Under the pieces are notes generated by a model. That model had not been told where the DNA came from. It saw only the letters and a program-made list of their open reading frames with translations, and searched no databases. A stretch of DNA of 17,784 bases from Ramicandelaber brevisporus. Taxonomy: Eukaryota; Kickxellomycota; Ramicandelaberales; Ramicandelaberaceae. This document shows positions 7,949 to 16,285 of this stretch, one piece after another. The stretch lies in the NCBI GenBank assembly GCA_025201865.1, contig MU603016.1:1-17784 (forward strand), written 5' to 3'. The position numbers and the translations under genes are program-made. The first letter of the stretch is position 1; every line of letters begins with the position of its first letter.

Positions 7949-9760
7949 ATGCCCTCGGCGCAGTTGTATCGTTGCCACCATGTGTATGCTCCACAGCGAG
8001 ATGATGAGCTTGGTATGGAACCTGGCGACTTGATTATGATTCGGTCGCAGCCGCATTTGGACTGGTGGATTGGCGACAATCTGCGCACAGGGCAGAAGGA
8101 AGCTTGGTTCCCGTACAACTTTGTTGACCCTGTGGAGCCCCCTACATTGACGCCGCCTCCACCTCCACCACACCGACGTACGCCGAGCCAGACACCGCCG
8201 CAGCTCACAATCACAGCCACGCCACAGAACGAGACATCGGCGGTTCCCATTGTATCGGCAATTCCACAGCCACCATCCGCAGATCAAGCTGGGGCAGCAG
8301 TTTCCGCTGTCTTAAATACTGTACAGAAGCGTCACAAGCATCAACAGCAACATCAGCAGCAACAGCATCAGCATCAGCATCAGTCTCGGCTGCCATCTCC
8401 AAAGGTTCATTCATCCTCATCTGACAAGAGAGTCATCACTCTGCGTCGCTCGCAAAATCAGCTGTCATTCGATGGCTCTGATACTGGCTCACCCATCTCG
8501 TCTGGCATTGGCAGTGCTCTGCATCTTACCAAGACATCAGACTCCAGCAATAGTGGTGGCATTGGCAATTCTTCCATGCGGTTCAAACGTCCACCGCCGC
8601 CTCCTCCGCCACCTCATCCTTCTTATCCCCAGCACCACCCTCATCCTCATCTTCCGCAGTTGCAAATGCAGGGTCAGACAGGGCGGCATGGGCTGTCAAG
8701 CAATCCATGCGTTGGATTGTCACCACCTCCACCGCCACCTTCTTTGTCTCCTCCACCACCAATGCCAACTGCGATTCCGTCTATTGCCAGCATTCTCGAT
8801 GGTAGTAGTAGTAGTGGTGGTGGTGGTGGTGGTGGTAGCAACAATGATAGCAAGACTCCAACTCGTTCTGCGAACACATTCACCTCATCATCGACTGTCG
8901 CTGGCACTTCAACAGAGCGCGATCATCATGGTATTGGTAAAGTCAATGACCAAGAAGCTGACAAGAGTCCGGTTGATTCGGCATGTCATTCTACAATCAT
9001 TAGTCCCCAGAAGAATTTGTCATTGAGTGCTTCAGTCGTCAGCTCATTGCATCACACTGTTGCATCAAAGTCATCCACATCGAGTTTGAAGGTCCAGCCA
9101 ACTGCATCGTTTTTCGTCAACAACATTGAGCCCAAGTCAATGTCAGCAGCTTCATCTCCAATGGTTCCCGTTGTAACCAATAAGAACGACACAGCCAAAT
9201 TGCCCAATATTACTTCAGTAAACCAACTAGCAGCCAGCACAACAAATAGAATCGCTGAACTTCAGAAACGATTTGCGACGAGACGCGCAGCAGCAGTAAC
9301 AACATCCCCGCCATCTCCAACTAATATAAGTGTGATCACACCAATATCACAGAAGCAGACGCCAGTGCAGACACAGGCGCAGACGCAGATACAGTCACTG
9401 ATGCAGACAACTCCAGTTGCGCCAGCACTTTCAGATACTGTATCGACCAAGGCTGCAGCATCTAACGCTGTATCAGTCGATTTAGATCAGTTACGTGAGT
9501 TGATGCGCAACGAGGTTACAAAGGTGGTCGGCGCAGCAATGAAAGAGGCACAGGAGCAGATCACCAGCAACTTGGCATCCATCAACCAGCAGATTGCGGC
9601 GTCGGTCAAAGAACATCAGCAGGATGCAATCAGCGTGAATGAGCGGATGGCAGTGTTAGAGAAGTCAATGGCAGAAACTAGTGCCAACGTCAATCAAGTT
9701 CAAAGTGACATTGCCCAAATATCGCAGTGGTTCAAACTGCTTCTTAATATAGATGAGTAA
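7949..9760 (+). CDS. SH3 / poly-proline / coiled-coil scaffold protein, 603 aa
   Basis: The ATG at 7949 follows a TATA box and starts MPSAQLYRCHHVY. Residues about 5-65 form an SH3 domain: YRCHHVYAPQRDDELGMEPGD replaces the ALYDY start and acidic RT loop, DWWIGDN carries the conserved Trp pair, and WFPYNFVDPVEP is the closing motif. It should bind PxxP ligands. The middle is disordered: Pro runs near 65-75, 212-222 and 258-270, a Gln/His tract near 128-145 and a Gly run near 290-297. A helical segment (NRIAELQKRFATRR) lies near 433-446. Residues 510-603 form a long amphipathic coiled coil starting VDLDQLRELMRNEV, probably for oligomerisation. The architecture suits an actin, endocytosis or polarity adaptor, possibly self-bridging through its own Pro runs, but I cannot name an orthologue. 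No intron. It converges on the Sec62 gene with 52 bases between the stops. Confidence 0.85.
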   Translation: MPSAQLYRCHHVYAPQRDDELGMEPGDLIMIRSQPHLDWWIGDNLRTGQKEAWFPYNFVDPVEPPTLTPPPPPPHRRTPSQTPPQLTITATPQNETSAVPIVSAIPQPPSADQAGAAVSAVLNTVQKRHKHQQQHQQQQHQHQHQSRLPSPKVHSSSSDKRVITLRRSQNQLSFDGSDTGSPISSGIGSALHLTKTSDSSNSGGIGNSSMRFKRPPPPPPPPHPSYPQHHPHPHLPQLQMQGQTGRHGLSSNPCVGLSPPPPPPSLSPPPPMPTAIPSIASILDGSSSSGGGGGGGSNNDSKTPTRSANTFTSSSTVAGTSTERDHHGIGKVNDQEADKSPVDSACHSTIISPQKNLSLSASVVSSLHHTVASKSSTSSLKVQPTASFFVNNIEPKSMSAASSPMVPVVTNKNDTAKLPNITSVNQLAASTTNRIAELQKRFATRRAAAVTTSPPSPTNISVITPISQKQTPVQTQAQTQIQSLMQTTPVAPALSDTVSTKAAASNAVSVDLDQLRELMRNEVTKVVGAAMKEAQEQITSNLASINQQIAASVKEHQQDAISVNERMAVLEKSMAETSANVNQVQSDIAQISQWFKLLLNIDE

Positions 9761-9812
9761 ACTAATCCATAACATTTAAAAGGAATATACGAATTAAAGA
9801 ACATCAAGTATG
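9761..9812. terminator. 52-base convergent terminator region
   Basis: This segment lies between the stop codons of the SH3 gene (+) and the Sec62 gene (-). ATTAAA at 9793-9798 can serve the plus-strand gene; on the minus strand AAATAAC follows the Sec62 stop closely. The two 3' UTRs must overlap or be extremely short. Confidence 0.5.
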
Positions 9813-10514
9813 TTATTTATCCTTAGCAGACTCGTCGGCGCCATCAACAGCAGCTGCACCGCCGGCAATGGGTGCACCACCCTTTGGTGGAGCAGGCAGG
9901 TCCCAAGCCCACAGCGGAACAAAGCTTTCAAAGAAGCCAACGTCCTCAAACAGATTGGGGAAGATCCAGATACCAGGAGATGCAACAACAACAGTGATGA
10001 TATAGAAGATGAGTCGCACAATCGCAATCGCAAACAGCAAACCAAGGCATCCAAGTGCAGCCATCGACACGTACCATGCGCCATTCCGCATCGGTGCAGG
10101 CCACAGCGGGAACATGACGCCAGCCAGCACAATGGACACGAGCGCCAATCCGCCCAGGATAACCATCACCTGGGAGCCCTCGTACAGCCACGCGTAGTAG
10201 TGCTCCTCATCAAACGTCTGCATGGGGCTGATCTGCAGCATACGTGTATCGTCTGGCTGCCGCTCGCAACGCACAAAGAAGAAGTGGCTCAGGACATCAG
10301 TGAGCGTGCTGGTTGCGTCCTGGCGCGAGCTGACGGAAGGGCGAGAGCCTGACTGGTACTCGTCACGCATCAGAGCGTTGATGGCGCTCTTGCCCTTAAA
10401 GTACTCGACGCGGCGGCCGTTGACGACACCTTCGCGGAGCTTGATGCCTGCGCTGGAGCTGCGCAGGTACTTGACCACTGCCCAGATCTCTTTCGGTGCG
10501 CTGCTGAAATCCAT
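9813..10514 (-). CDS. SEC62: Sec62, ER protein-translocation subunit, 233 aa
   Basis: Sec62 works with Sec61 and Sec63 in post-translational translocation of proteins into the ER. The start is the ATG at 10514 (MDFSSAPKEIW). The N-terminal cytosolic domain is recognisable from WAVVKYLRSSSAGIKLREG, GRRVEYFKGKSAINALM and a DVLSHFFFVRCER strand. Two membrane segments follow, at about 114-138 and 146-178, and then the conserved WIFPNLFEDVGFFESFVPLW stretch (about 183-202). The tail is short, Ala/Gly-rich and ends in ESAKDK. The length matches compact fungal or animal Sec62 cores, and I see no insertion or break. It is convergent with the SH3 gene and divergent from the 7TM gene, with 290 bases between the two start codons. 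Confidence 0.93.
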   Translation of the reverse strand: MDFSSAPKEIWAVVKYLRSSSAGIKLREGVVNGRRVEYFKGKSAINALMRDEYQSGSRPSVSSRQDATSTLTDVLSHFFFVRCERQPDDTRMLQISPMQTFDEEHYYAWLYEGSQVMVILGGLALVSIVLAGVMFPLWPAPMRNGAWYVSMAALGCLGLLFAIAIVRLIFYIITVVVASPGIWIFPNLFEDVGFFESFVPLWAWDLPAPPKGGAPIAGGAAAVDGADESAKDK

Positions 10515-10804
10515 CGTTTCGTTCAAAGTGTTTTAATGTTGGTGAGTATGTGTGAGTATGTGTGTGTCGATGCGCTGGCAACTTGGAGTGACCAAAGGTC
10601 GACGAGAGAAAACATGTGGAATGCGGGGGACGTGTGTGCTTTCTTGCTATTCGCGCCTACAGAGAGAATTGCGAACTTTTGCCCATTCGAATGAAAATGA
10701 AATGAAATAGCACACAGCATCATGGACTCGAGGCAAGCGAGCGAGTGAGCGAACGGGACACTGGACTGGGCGCAGCACTTTGCTCATGTCGCACTCATGC
10801 AAAC
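10515..10804. promoter_or_regulatory. Shared divergent promoter of Sec62 and 7TM genes
   Basis: These 290 bases lie between the start codons of two genes read in opposite directions. The Sec62-proximal part has TGTGAGTATGTGTGAGTATGTG (about 10539-10562), an imperfect tandem repeat of an 11-base unit. The 7TM-proximal part has GAATGAAAATGAAATGAAATAG and GGCAAGCGAGCGAGTGAGCGA. There is no strong TATA box on either strand. Confidence 0.5.
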
Positions 10805-12436
10805 ATGAAACAATACACACCTTTTCTGCTATTCTGCTTGATACAATGGACCGCCGCAAGCATCCAGATTCTGCCGGGCGGCCAGCGTCTGCCGATGCAC
10901 GACATGTACGGGGAAGACGACACTCGTCAGTACGACTTCAGCGGTCCGCTGCTGAGGGCAGAGTTTGTGCCAGACACCTGGTGCAAGGTTGCTCCGCTGC
11001 GTCTCGATGCGGTGCCAAGCAACAGCAGCGACGATAAAGGGCTTGCAATCTACGTCGACAAATCTGACAAGTACAATGCAGGCTGCCCAACAGTGGCATG
11101 GGTATTGAGGTCGCTGCCAAATGACTTTGTAGCGCAAAGCAATCTGACTCAATACTCAACTGTTCTTTGGATATTCGTCGCAAGAGATGACAGTTCAGTG
11201 GCATTTGGACACAAGGAAGCTGATCCACTCGATGACTATTGGGATGTTCTGCCAAAGGGGGTTCAAGTAGCGCTGGTCCCATCCGATGCAGGCTTAATCA
11301 TCTCAAACACATTCATGGCAGAACAGAATAGAAATAGGACACGCTACATCGCATTGGAAGCTCACATTGAGCGAGATCCAGGTCCGTGGAATCGGTTTCT
11401 TCAATCGAAGTACTTCAACGTTGCGACTTGGCTCATCGGCATCACCAACGCTATGATTGCAGTTGCAGCGCTAATAATATTGTGCCAGGCGTTCATGTAC
11501 GGCGAGCGGCCGACTTGGTTCAAGGCACTGGCTCTTTTGTCCGCTGTTCTGTTTGCTGCTGTCGACGGATTTGCACAGATCCGGCTGCCAATTCGAAACT
11601 ACAAGATTGCGCTCATGTATGCCGTCTGGATGTGGACAAACGGTCTCTACACCATCATCATTACTCGATGGAGTGCATTCATGTGCAAGATTGGCAGCCA
11701 GCGCATTCCATACTACATTCTACTTGGGCTGTGCTTGGCCAACGTCATTGTGTTCGGCGCAGCGATGATCATTGCTTGCATCTCGCTCTACAGCACTGGG
11801 CTGGAAATTCGCGGTCTGGCGTTCACAATGTATTCTATCATTGCTTCGGCGCTGTTCGGAGCGGAGGCGCTGGCGATTCTCTACGCCGCCGTCCAGTTCA
11901 TGCGGTATCTCAGCAGTCTCAAGTCCAGAATGGCTATTGGCCTGGTGCATTTCTTGAAGATTGAGTCGATCGCTCTATTCATCTTTTGCGTCGGACGTTC
12001 GCTGATTACGATTGCTGCGCTGATGCTTGCCACCGGATTGTACCGGACTATCGTGCAGTTCGAGCTGACTACGGCATGCTTCCACATTGGGCTGTTGATG
12101 GTGTTATCCGGTATCATCTGGCTGATGTCAATGCGACCACCAGTTCATAGCGGCGATACCGTAGTCAGCAGCAGGTCAGTCACGCAGGGCTCAGCCCCGC
12201 AGACGTGGCAGCAGATGGGCGGCGACTCAATGGACACCGTAGGCAGCACCACTTTGAGGATAGTCCAGGGAGGGCAGTGCAAGGCAACGCCGAACCATTT
12301 GGACCATGCGAAAACACTGACCAAGCTCGGTTCAGGTGAAGTCGACGACGGCAAAGGTACCCCGCTGCCAGCAACCGAGACGACGCGGGCACGGCAGCGG
12401 TCGACGACGATTACGATTACGGCGCCGACTCCTTGA
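10805..12436 (+). CDS. Seven-transmembrane protein with signal peptide and ectodomain, 543 aa
   Basis: The frame extends 5' to 10745, but the ATG at 10805 (MKQYTPFLLFCLIQWTAAS) gives a clean signal peptide, so I choose it. Residues about 20-205 form a non-cytosolic domain with two Cys (WCKVAP and AGCPTVAW) and several N-glycosylation sequons (SNSS, SNLT, RNRT). Seven hydrophobic segments follow at about 207-231, 238-258, 265-291, 302-325, 336-362, 380-410 and 420-443. A polar tail of about 100 residues, rich in Ser/Thr and Gln, completes the protein. This is GPCR-like topology: outside N-terminus, cytosolic tail. The layout recalls GPR107/Lung-7TM receptors and ectodomain-bearing fungal 7TM proteins, but I see no family signature strong enough to name it. 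No intron. Confidence 0.8.
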   Translation: MKQYTPFLLFCLIQWTAASIQILPGGQRLPMHDMYGEDDTRQYDFSGPLLRAEFVPDTWCKVAPLRLDAVPSNSSDDKGLAIYVDKSDKYNAGCPTVAWVLRSLPNDFVAQSNLTQYSTVLWIFVARDDSSVAFGHKEADPLDDYWDVLPKGVQVALVPSDAGLIISNTFMAEQNRNRTRYIALEAHIERDPGPWNRFLQSKYFNVATWLIGITNAMIAVAALIILCQAFMYGERPTWFKALALLSAVLFAAVDGFAQIRLPIRNYKIALMYAVWMWTNGLYTIIITRWSAFMCKIGSQRIPYYILLGLCLANVIVFGAAMIIACISLYSTGLEIRGLAFTMYSIIASALFGAEALAILYAAVQFMRYLSSLKSRMAIGLVHFLKIESIALFIFCVGRSLITIAALMLATGLYRTIVQFELTTACFHIGLLMVLSGIIWLMSMRPPVHSGDTVVSSRSVTQGSAPQTWQQMGGDSMDTVGSTTLRIVQGGQCKATPNHLDHAKTLTKLGSGEVDDGKGTPLPATETTRARQRSTTITITAPTP

Positions 12437-12823
12437 TGGCGCAGTGTGTGTGTGTTGCACAGGTTCTAAATTTGCGCGTTTGAATTGCTAATTTTGTCAG
12501 CGATGAGTCGGAGTCTGCGGGCGAATGAGCGGCAGCCGTGGCTTAAATTAGCGAGCAGAGAAAACACTGGTCTGCCGCAGCCTCAAAGCGTTGGGCAAAT
12601 TTACTCATTCGATGATGCAGCGCGCACTGTTCCATCGTCAAAAGAAGCGCCAAGGCGGACTTGCTGGCTCACGCACACTCGCGGATATAAGAGCCCACAC
12701 TGCCGACGCTGCAAGTCGCTTTCGCTGCCGCACGCTGTGTTTCTTCTTCTTCTTCTTCTGCTTCTTTCATCCATCCTTCTGTCTCTTTGTCTCTTTGTCT
12801 CTTTGTGCCCGCCTCCACCAAAC
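12437..12823 (+). promoter_or_regulatory. Promoter and CT-rich leader of the GPI-protein gene
   Basis: Between the 7TM stop and the ATG at 12824 there is a TATAA at 12686-12690 inside GGATATAAGAGC. About 35 bases further on begins a pyrimidine-rich leader with CTT repeats (12743-12766) and three tandem copies of the 8-mer CTCTTTGT (about 12783-12806). A TATA box plus a CT-rich leader is typical of highly expressed fungal genes. Confidence 0.6.
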
Positions 12824-13044
12824 ATGCGCACCATCTTCGCCGTTGCCGCTTTCGCCGCCGTTGTGCTCGCACAGGGCCCACCACCACCACCGCCAGGCAG
12901 CGGTCCAGCCGACCCACCAATCAAGCCGCCAACCGAAGGCGGTGACAAGCCAGTGACCAGCAGCTCCAGCTCGTCGTCCAGCTCCAGCTCCAGCTCCACC
13001 ACCTCGTCGTCGTCGTCGTCGTCCTCGTCCAAGCCATCGTCGAG

Positions 13045-13076
<32 letters not shown>

Positions 13077-13456
13077 ACTCGCGCTACCCAGTGCCAAGCG
13101 ACTACAACCCAAGCTCGTACTACCGCTCGTGCGTCGAGTCCGCGTCCAAGTCCAAGCCATCGTACGTTGTCTCGCCGCCAGCCTACGTGACCTCCGGCGC
13201 CGCCTACCCAGCGTACCAGACCTACGTGTCCAACTACAACAAGGCGTACGATGTGCTGTCCTCGGTGACCGACTACTACTCGGCGTCGTCGATCAAGAAC
13301 GAGATCGACAAGTCGCTGTCGTCCGCCTACAGCTCGCTCGATGCCGCGGCCAAGAAGGCCGAGGCTGCCGGCGACAAGGCGTCCAGCGGTGCTGCCGCCG
13401 GCCTCGTCATCCCAGCCGCCGCTCTCGGTGCCGCCGCCTTCGCTGCCCTCTTCTAA
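12824..13456 (+). CDS. Ser-rich GPI-anchored surface protein, 210 aa
   Basis: The frame extends further 5', but the ATG at 12824 gives a classical signal peptide (MRTIFAVAAFAAVVLA, cleavage before QG) and lies downstream of the TATA box. The mature protein has a Pro-rich segment (17-45), a nearly uninterrupted Ser tract (about 46-85, a target for O-mannosylation in fungi), a Tyr/Ser-rich domain (about 86-150) with YxxYxxYV-type spacing, an Ala/Lys helix (about 160-185), and a C-terminal hydrophobic tail (GLVIPAAALGAAAFAALF) preceded by small residues (SSGAA), the layout of a GPI-attachment signal. Codon choice is strongly biased to GCC, AAG, TAC and TCG and differs from its neighbours, suggesting high expression. 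It is probably a cell-wall or plasma-membrane structural protein; no enzyme motif is seen. Confidence 0.85.
12958..13077 (+). repeat. Ser-codon repeat (AGC/TCC and TCG runs)
   Basis: An imperfect trinucleotide repeat encodes about 40 Ser residues. It switches between AGCTCC-type dimers and pure TCG runs (for example 13005-13020 and 13048-13074). The pure runs are likely to vary in length between strains. Confidence 0.85.
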
Positions 13457-13551
13457 GCAGTCCCCCCCAAAAATCCTCCTTGTCTCCTTTCCTCTCCGTC
13501 TTTAATGCCCTGTCTACAATACTATGGTTAGAGGAGAATGAGATACATTGT

Positions 13552-13557
13552 AATAAA
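13552..13557 (+). terminator. AATAAA poly(A) signal of the GPI-protein gene
   Basis: A perfect AATAAA lies 95 bases after the stop at 13456 and only 13 bases before the stop codon of the convergent Gly-rich gene, so cleavage would occur inside or next to that gene's coding end. Confidence 0.65.
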
Positions 13558-13565
13558 AAGTAGAC

Positions 13566-13571
13566 TTTATT
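13566..13571 (-). terminator. AATAAA overlapping the Gly-rich gene's stop codon
   Basis: On the minus strand the coding end reads GAT TAA ATA AAG. The AATAAA begins with the last A of the stop codon, so the 3' UTR of the Gly-rich gene could be only about 15-30 bases. The signal faces the AATAAA of the convergent GPI gene. Confidence 0.55.
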
Positions 13572-14524
13572 TAATCAGTGTCAGTTGCACTTAATTGCTG
13601 TTGCTGATGTCCTTGATCATTTGGAGATTCATTCCGGCGTTCGTTGACTGTTGGACTGTTGTTTGTGTCTCGCTCATCAATTGATGACTGGCCTTGCTGC
13701 CATGTTTCTGGGTGGGTGGATTGCTCTTCAATGTGCTGCTGCTGCTGCTGTTGCTGATGTGGCTGTTGCGCAGTGTTGACTTGAAGATTGGCGTTATTAT
13801 GAGAGTGTGCAGCTGAATTTGCCTGAAGATTGCATCCTTTGCTGCCGCCATAACCACCACCACCACCACCATAGCCACCGCCTTTAGAGTAGCCGCCGCC
13901 TTTAGAGTAGCCACCACCTCCTCCGTAGCCACCTTTACCATATCCGCCACCCTTTGAGTAGCCGCCTCCACCGTACGATTTACCGTAGCCACCACCCTTT
14001 CCATATCCGCCACCACCTTTAGAGTAGCCGCCGCCACCGCCATATGACTTGCCATAGCCTCCTCCGCCTCCACCATATCCTTTGCCGTAGCCGCCACCAC
14101 CCTTCGAGTACCCTCCACCTCCACCGTACGATTTGCCATAGCCACCGCCTCCCTTTGAATAGCCACCGCCTTTACCATAGCCTCCACCACCGCCATAGGA
14201 CTTGCCATAGCCACCGCCCTTGCTGTAGCCGCCTCCGCCGCCATATGACTTGCCGTAACCTCCTCCACCGCCATATGATTTGCCGTAGCCTCCTCCGCCG
14301 CCATAAGCCGCCAAATTATGCAGCATTGCGTTGTTGGACGATGATGACTGTTCATGCGCGGACGATAAAGTAGATGCAGGACGTGGTGTTGTGGGCATCG
14401 CGGCTGGCTCATCACCTTGAGGCATCACGGCTTGTCTTGAGTGAGCATTGGGAACGTGCGATTGGTCAACCTGGTCTGACTGTTGCTGTTGCGATGAATC
14501 TTGATTCTGTGACTGAGATGACGA

Positions 14525-14562
<38 letters not shown>

Positions 14563-16285
14563 CAGCTTGTTGATTGGCTTCCATCGGGCCACCAAATGGA
14601 CCACCTGAGCCTCCGAATGGGCCACCTCCTCCCGGTCCTCCCGGTCCACCGCCACCTGGTCCACCACCCATCGGACCGCCGCCACCGGGACCACCGGGGC
14701 CACCACCGCCTGGACCGCCTGGACCGCCACCGCCAGGGCCACCACCCATAGGGCCATCGCCGCCAGGGCCGCCTCCAAATGGTCCTCCGCCTCCAGGGCC
14801 ACCGCCTCCAGGGCCACCGCCTCCAGGACCACCGCCAAATGGCCCACCACCCATCGGTCCGTCAAATGGTCCACCTTGTCCGCCCGGTCCACCCGGTCCA
14901 CCTGGCCCACCTTGTCCACCTTGTCCGCCTGGTCCGCCTGGTCCGCCTTGAGGGCCCTGGTTGCCGCCACCACCGTTGCCTCCGCCTGGTGCATTGCCTC
15001 CTCCTCCTCCGTTGCCAGAAGGACCAGAGCCAGAACCAGGACCAGATCCGCCGTTTGGTGGACCTCCGAATGGTGAGCCAAAGAAACCATCTGGCGGACC
15101 ATTGTTTGGACCATTGTTACCGCCTCCATTGCCTCCGTTACCTCCATTGCTGCCATTACCGCCGCCTCCGTTTCCACCTTGTGAGCCAGACCCGCCAGAT
15201 TGGCCATCAGGACCGCCGGATCCACCACCACCGTTTCCATTTCCATTGCCATTGCCTTGAGATGGGCCACCAGATGGACCACCTGGACCAAAGCCTGGGC
15301 CGTCTGGTCCTGGGCCGCCGCCGTTACCATTGCCACCATCGTTGCTAGGCGAGCCGCCGCCGCCACCATTACCGCCACCATTACCACCTCCATTACCACC
15401 TCCATTGCCACCTCCATTGCCACCTCCATTGCCGCCACCCTGGTCTGGGCCACCACCTTGGTCTCCACCGCCATTACCACCATTACCAGAGCCTCCACCT
15501 CCACCGTTACCAGAGTTACCGCCGCCTTGGTCACCACCCTGGCCACCTTGATCTCCTCCGCCTTGGCCAGAGCCGCCTCCGCCATTGCCTCCCTGGCCAG
15601 CACCATCACCGCCTGATGGAGGATTCTGGTTACCATCGCCACCATTGCCGTTGCCAGATCCACCACCATCGCCGCCATTACCATTGCTAGGTGCACCACC
15701 ACCGCCTCCACCATCGCCGCCTTGTCCTCCACCATTGCCAGCGTTTCCATCTCCTCCACCATTGCCACCACCGCCGCCATTGCCACCGCCACCCTGACCA
15801 CCACCATTGTCTTGCAGTGGAACAAAGTCTATTCCGCCTCTGCCATCAGTAGCGCTGTTCTCTCGCGGGGCAATCCCAGCCAAAGCAGCCAGTTGACGAG
15901 CGCGCGCAAATAAGCCAGTGGTAGCCTTGGACGATGTAACAGATGATGAAGGACGCTCAGGAGCAAAGATTGTGGCTGGAATTGGTGTGGCTTTGGTAGG
16001 CTTTACAGATGCATGCTGTTTGTCATTTGAAGATGGTGAGGTGGAGCTAGTGCTGGGGCTGGCACTCTGTGAGGCGACAGTAGATGCTACAGATGTGGTC
16101 GAAGGAGCATGGCTGGAAGAGTGTTTGGCATCATCAGCTGCTGGGATGGAAGATGAGGAAGCAGGTTGAGCCGGAGGAGCGGCAAGAACAGCAGAGGCGA
16201 CATTTGGATGTGAGAGAGCATGTGAGTGTTGGGGGACCAGCGCCGCAACACTTACTGCTGCTATAGCTACTTTGGTGAACTTCAT
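13571..16285 (-). CDS. Large secreted Gly-rich repeat protein, 904 aa
   Basis: The ATG at 16285 gives a signal peptide (MKFTKVAIAAVSVAALVPQHSHA, cleaved near residue 23). Regions in order: Ser/Thr/Pro/Ala-rich (about 24-150); a Gly/Asn/Gln-rich region (about 160-340) with GGNGGG units; a Gly/Pro/Ser region with PGGGGPG and PFGG units (about 340-570); a poly-Gln tract (about 574-588); a Ser/Gln-rich linker with PTTPRPASTLSS; a Tyr-Gly-Lys repeat region (about 658-812) of GGYGKSYGGGGGYSKGG units; and a single Cys followed by a Gln/His/Asn-rich tail. It resembles structural Gly-rich wall or matrix proteins, where Tyr can cross-link and Lys supplies charge. No enzyme motif or GPI signal is seen, so it is probably soluble or cross-linked. 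The frame stays open despite extreme repetitiveness, which argues that it is real. Confidence 0.8.
13850..14310 (-). repeat. Tandem GGYGKSYGGGGGYSKGG-type coding repeat
   Basis: This is a degenerate tandem array inside the Gly-rich gene. Units alternate YGKSYGGGGG and YSKGGG, with third-position variation among GGT/GGC/GGA, so selection appears to keep the protein sequence while DNA identity drifts. The repeat ends at a GGYGGSKGC block near the C-terminus. Confidence 0.85.
14524..14563 (-). repeat. (CAG)n poly-glutamine tract
   Basis: A nearly pure run of CTG units on the plus strand (CAG on the coding strand) encodes about 13 Gln in the Gly-rich protein, between the Gly/Pro region and the Ser/Gln linker. 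Confidence 0.85.
15362..15431 (-). repeat. 12-base tandem repeat encoding GGNG units
   Basis: About six copies of a 12-base unit (plus strand CCACCTCCATT(A/G)) encode Gly-Gly-Asn-Gly in tandem. Near-identity between copies suggests recent slippage or unequal exchange. Confidence 0.75.

Noticed and set aside
10745-10804. Upstream extension of the 7TM protein (20 residues)
   Set aside because: The extension lies in the divergent promoter, begins at a non-ATG codon and would displace a good signal peptide starting at 10805.
12485-12823. N-terminal extension of the GPI protein to an ATG near 12503
   Set aside because: It would place the TATA box and CT-rich leader inside the coding region and bury the signal peptide internally.
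14574-14951. Plus-strand Pro-rich frames (PPPGPP units) suggesting a collagen-like protein
   Set aside because: They are antisense translations of Gly codons in the Gly-rich gene and have no start context or signal peptide.
14425-15825. Long minus-strand frame of 466 codons inside the Gly-rich gene
   Set aside because: It is an out-of-frame shadow of the GGN repeats, giving Met/Ala/Val-rich nonsense. The annotated frame has the signal peptide and coherent regions.
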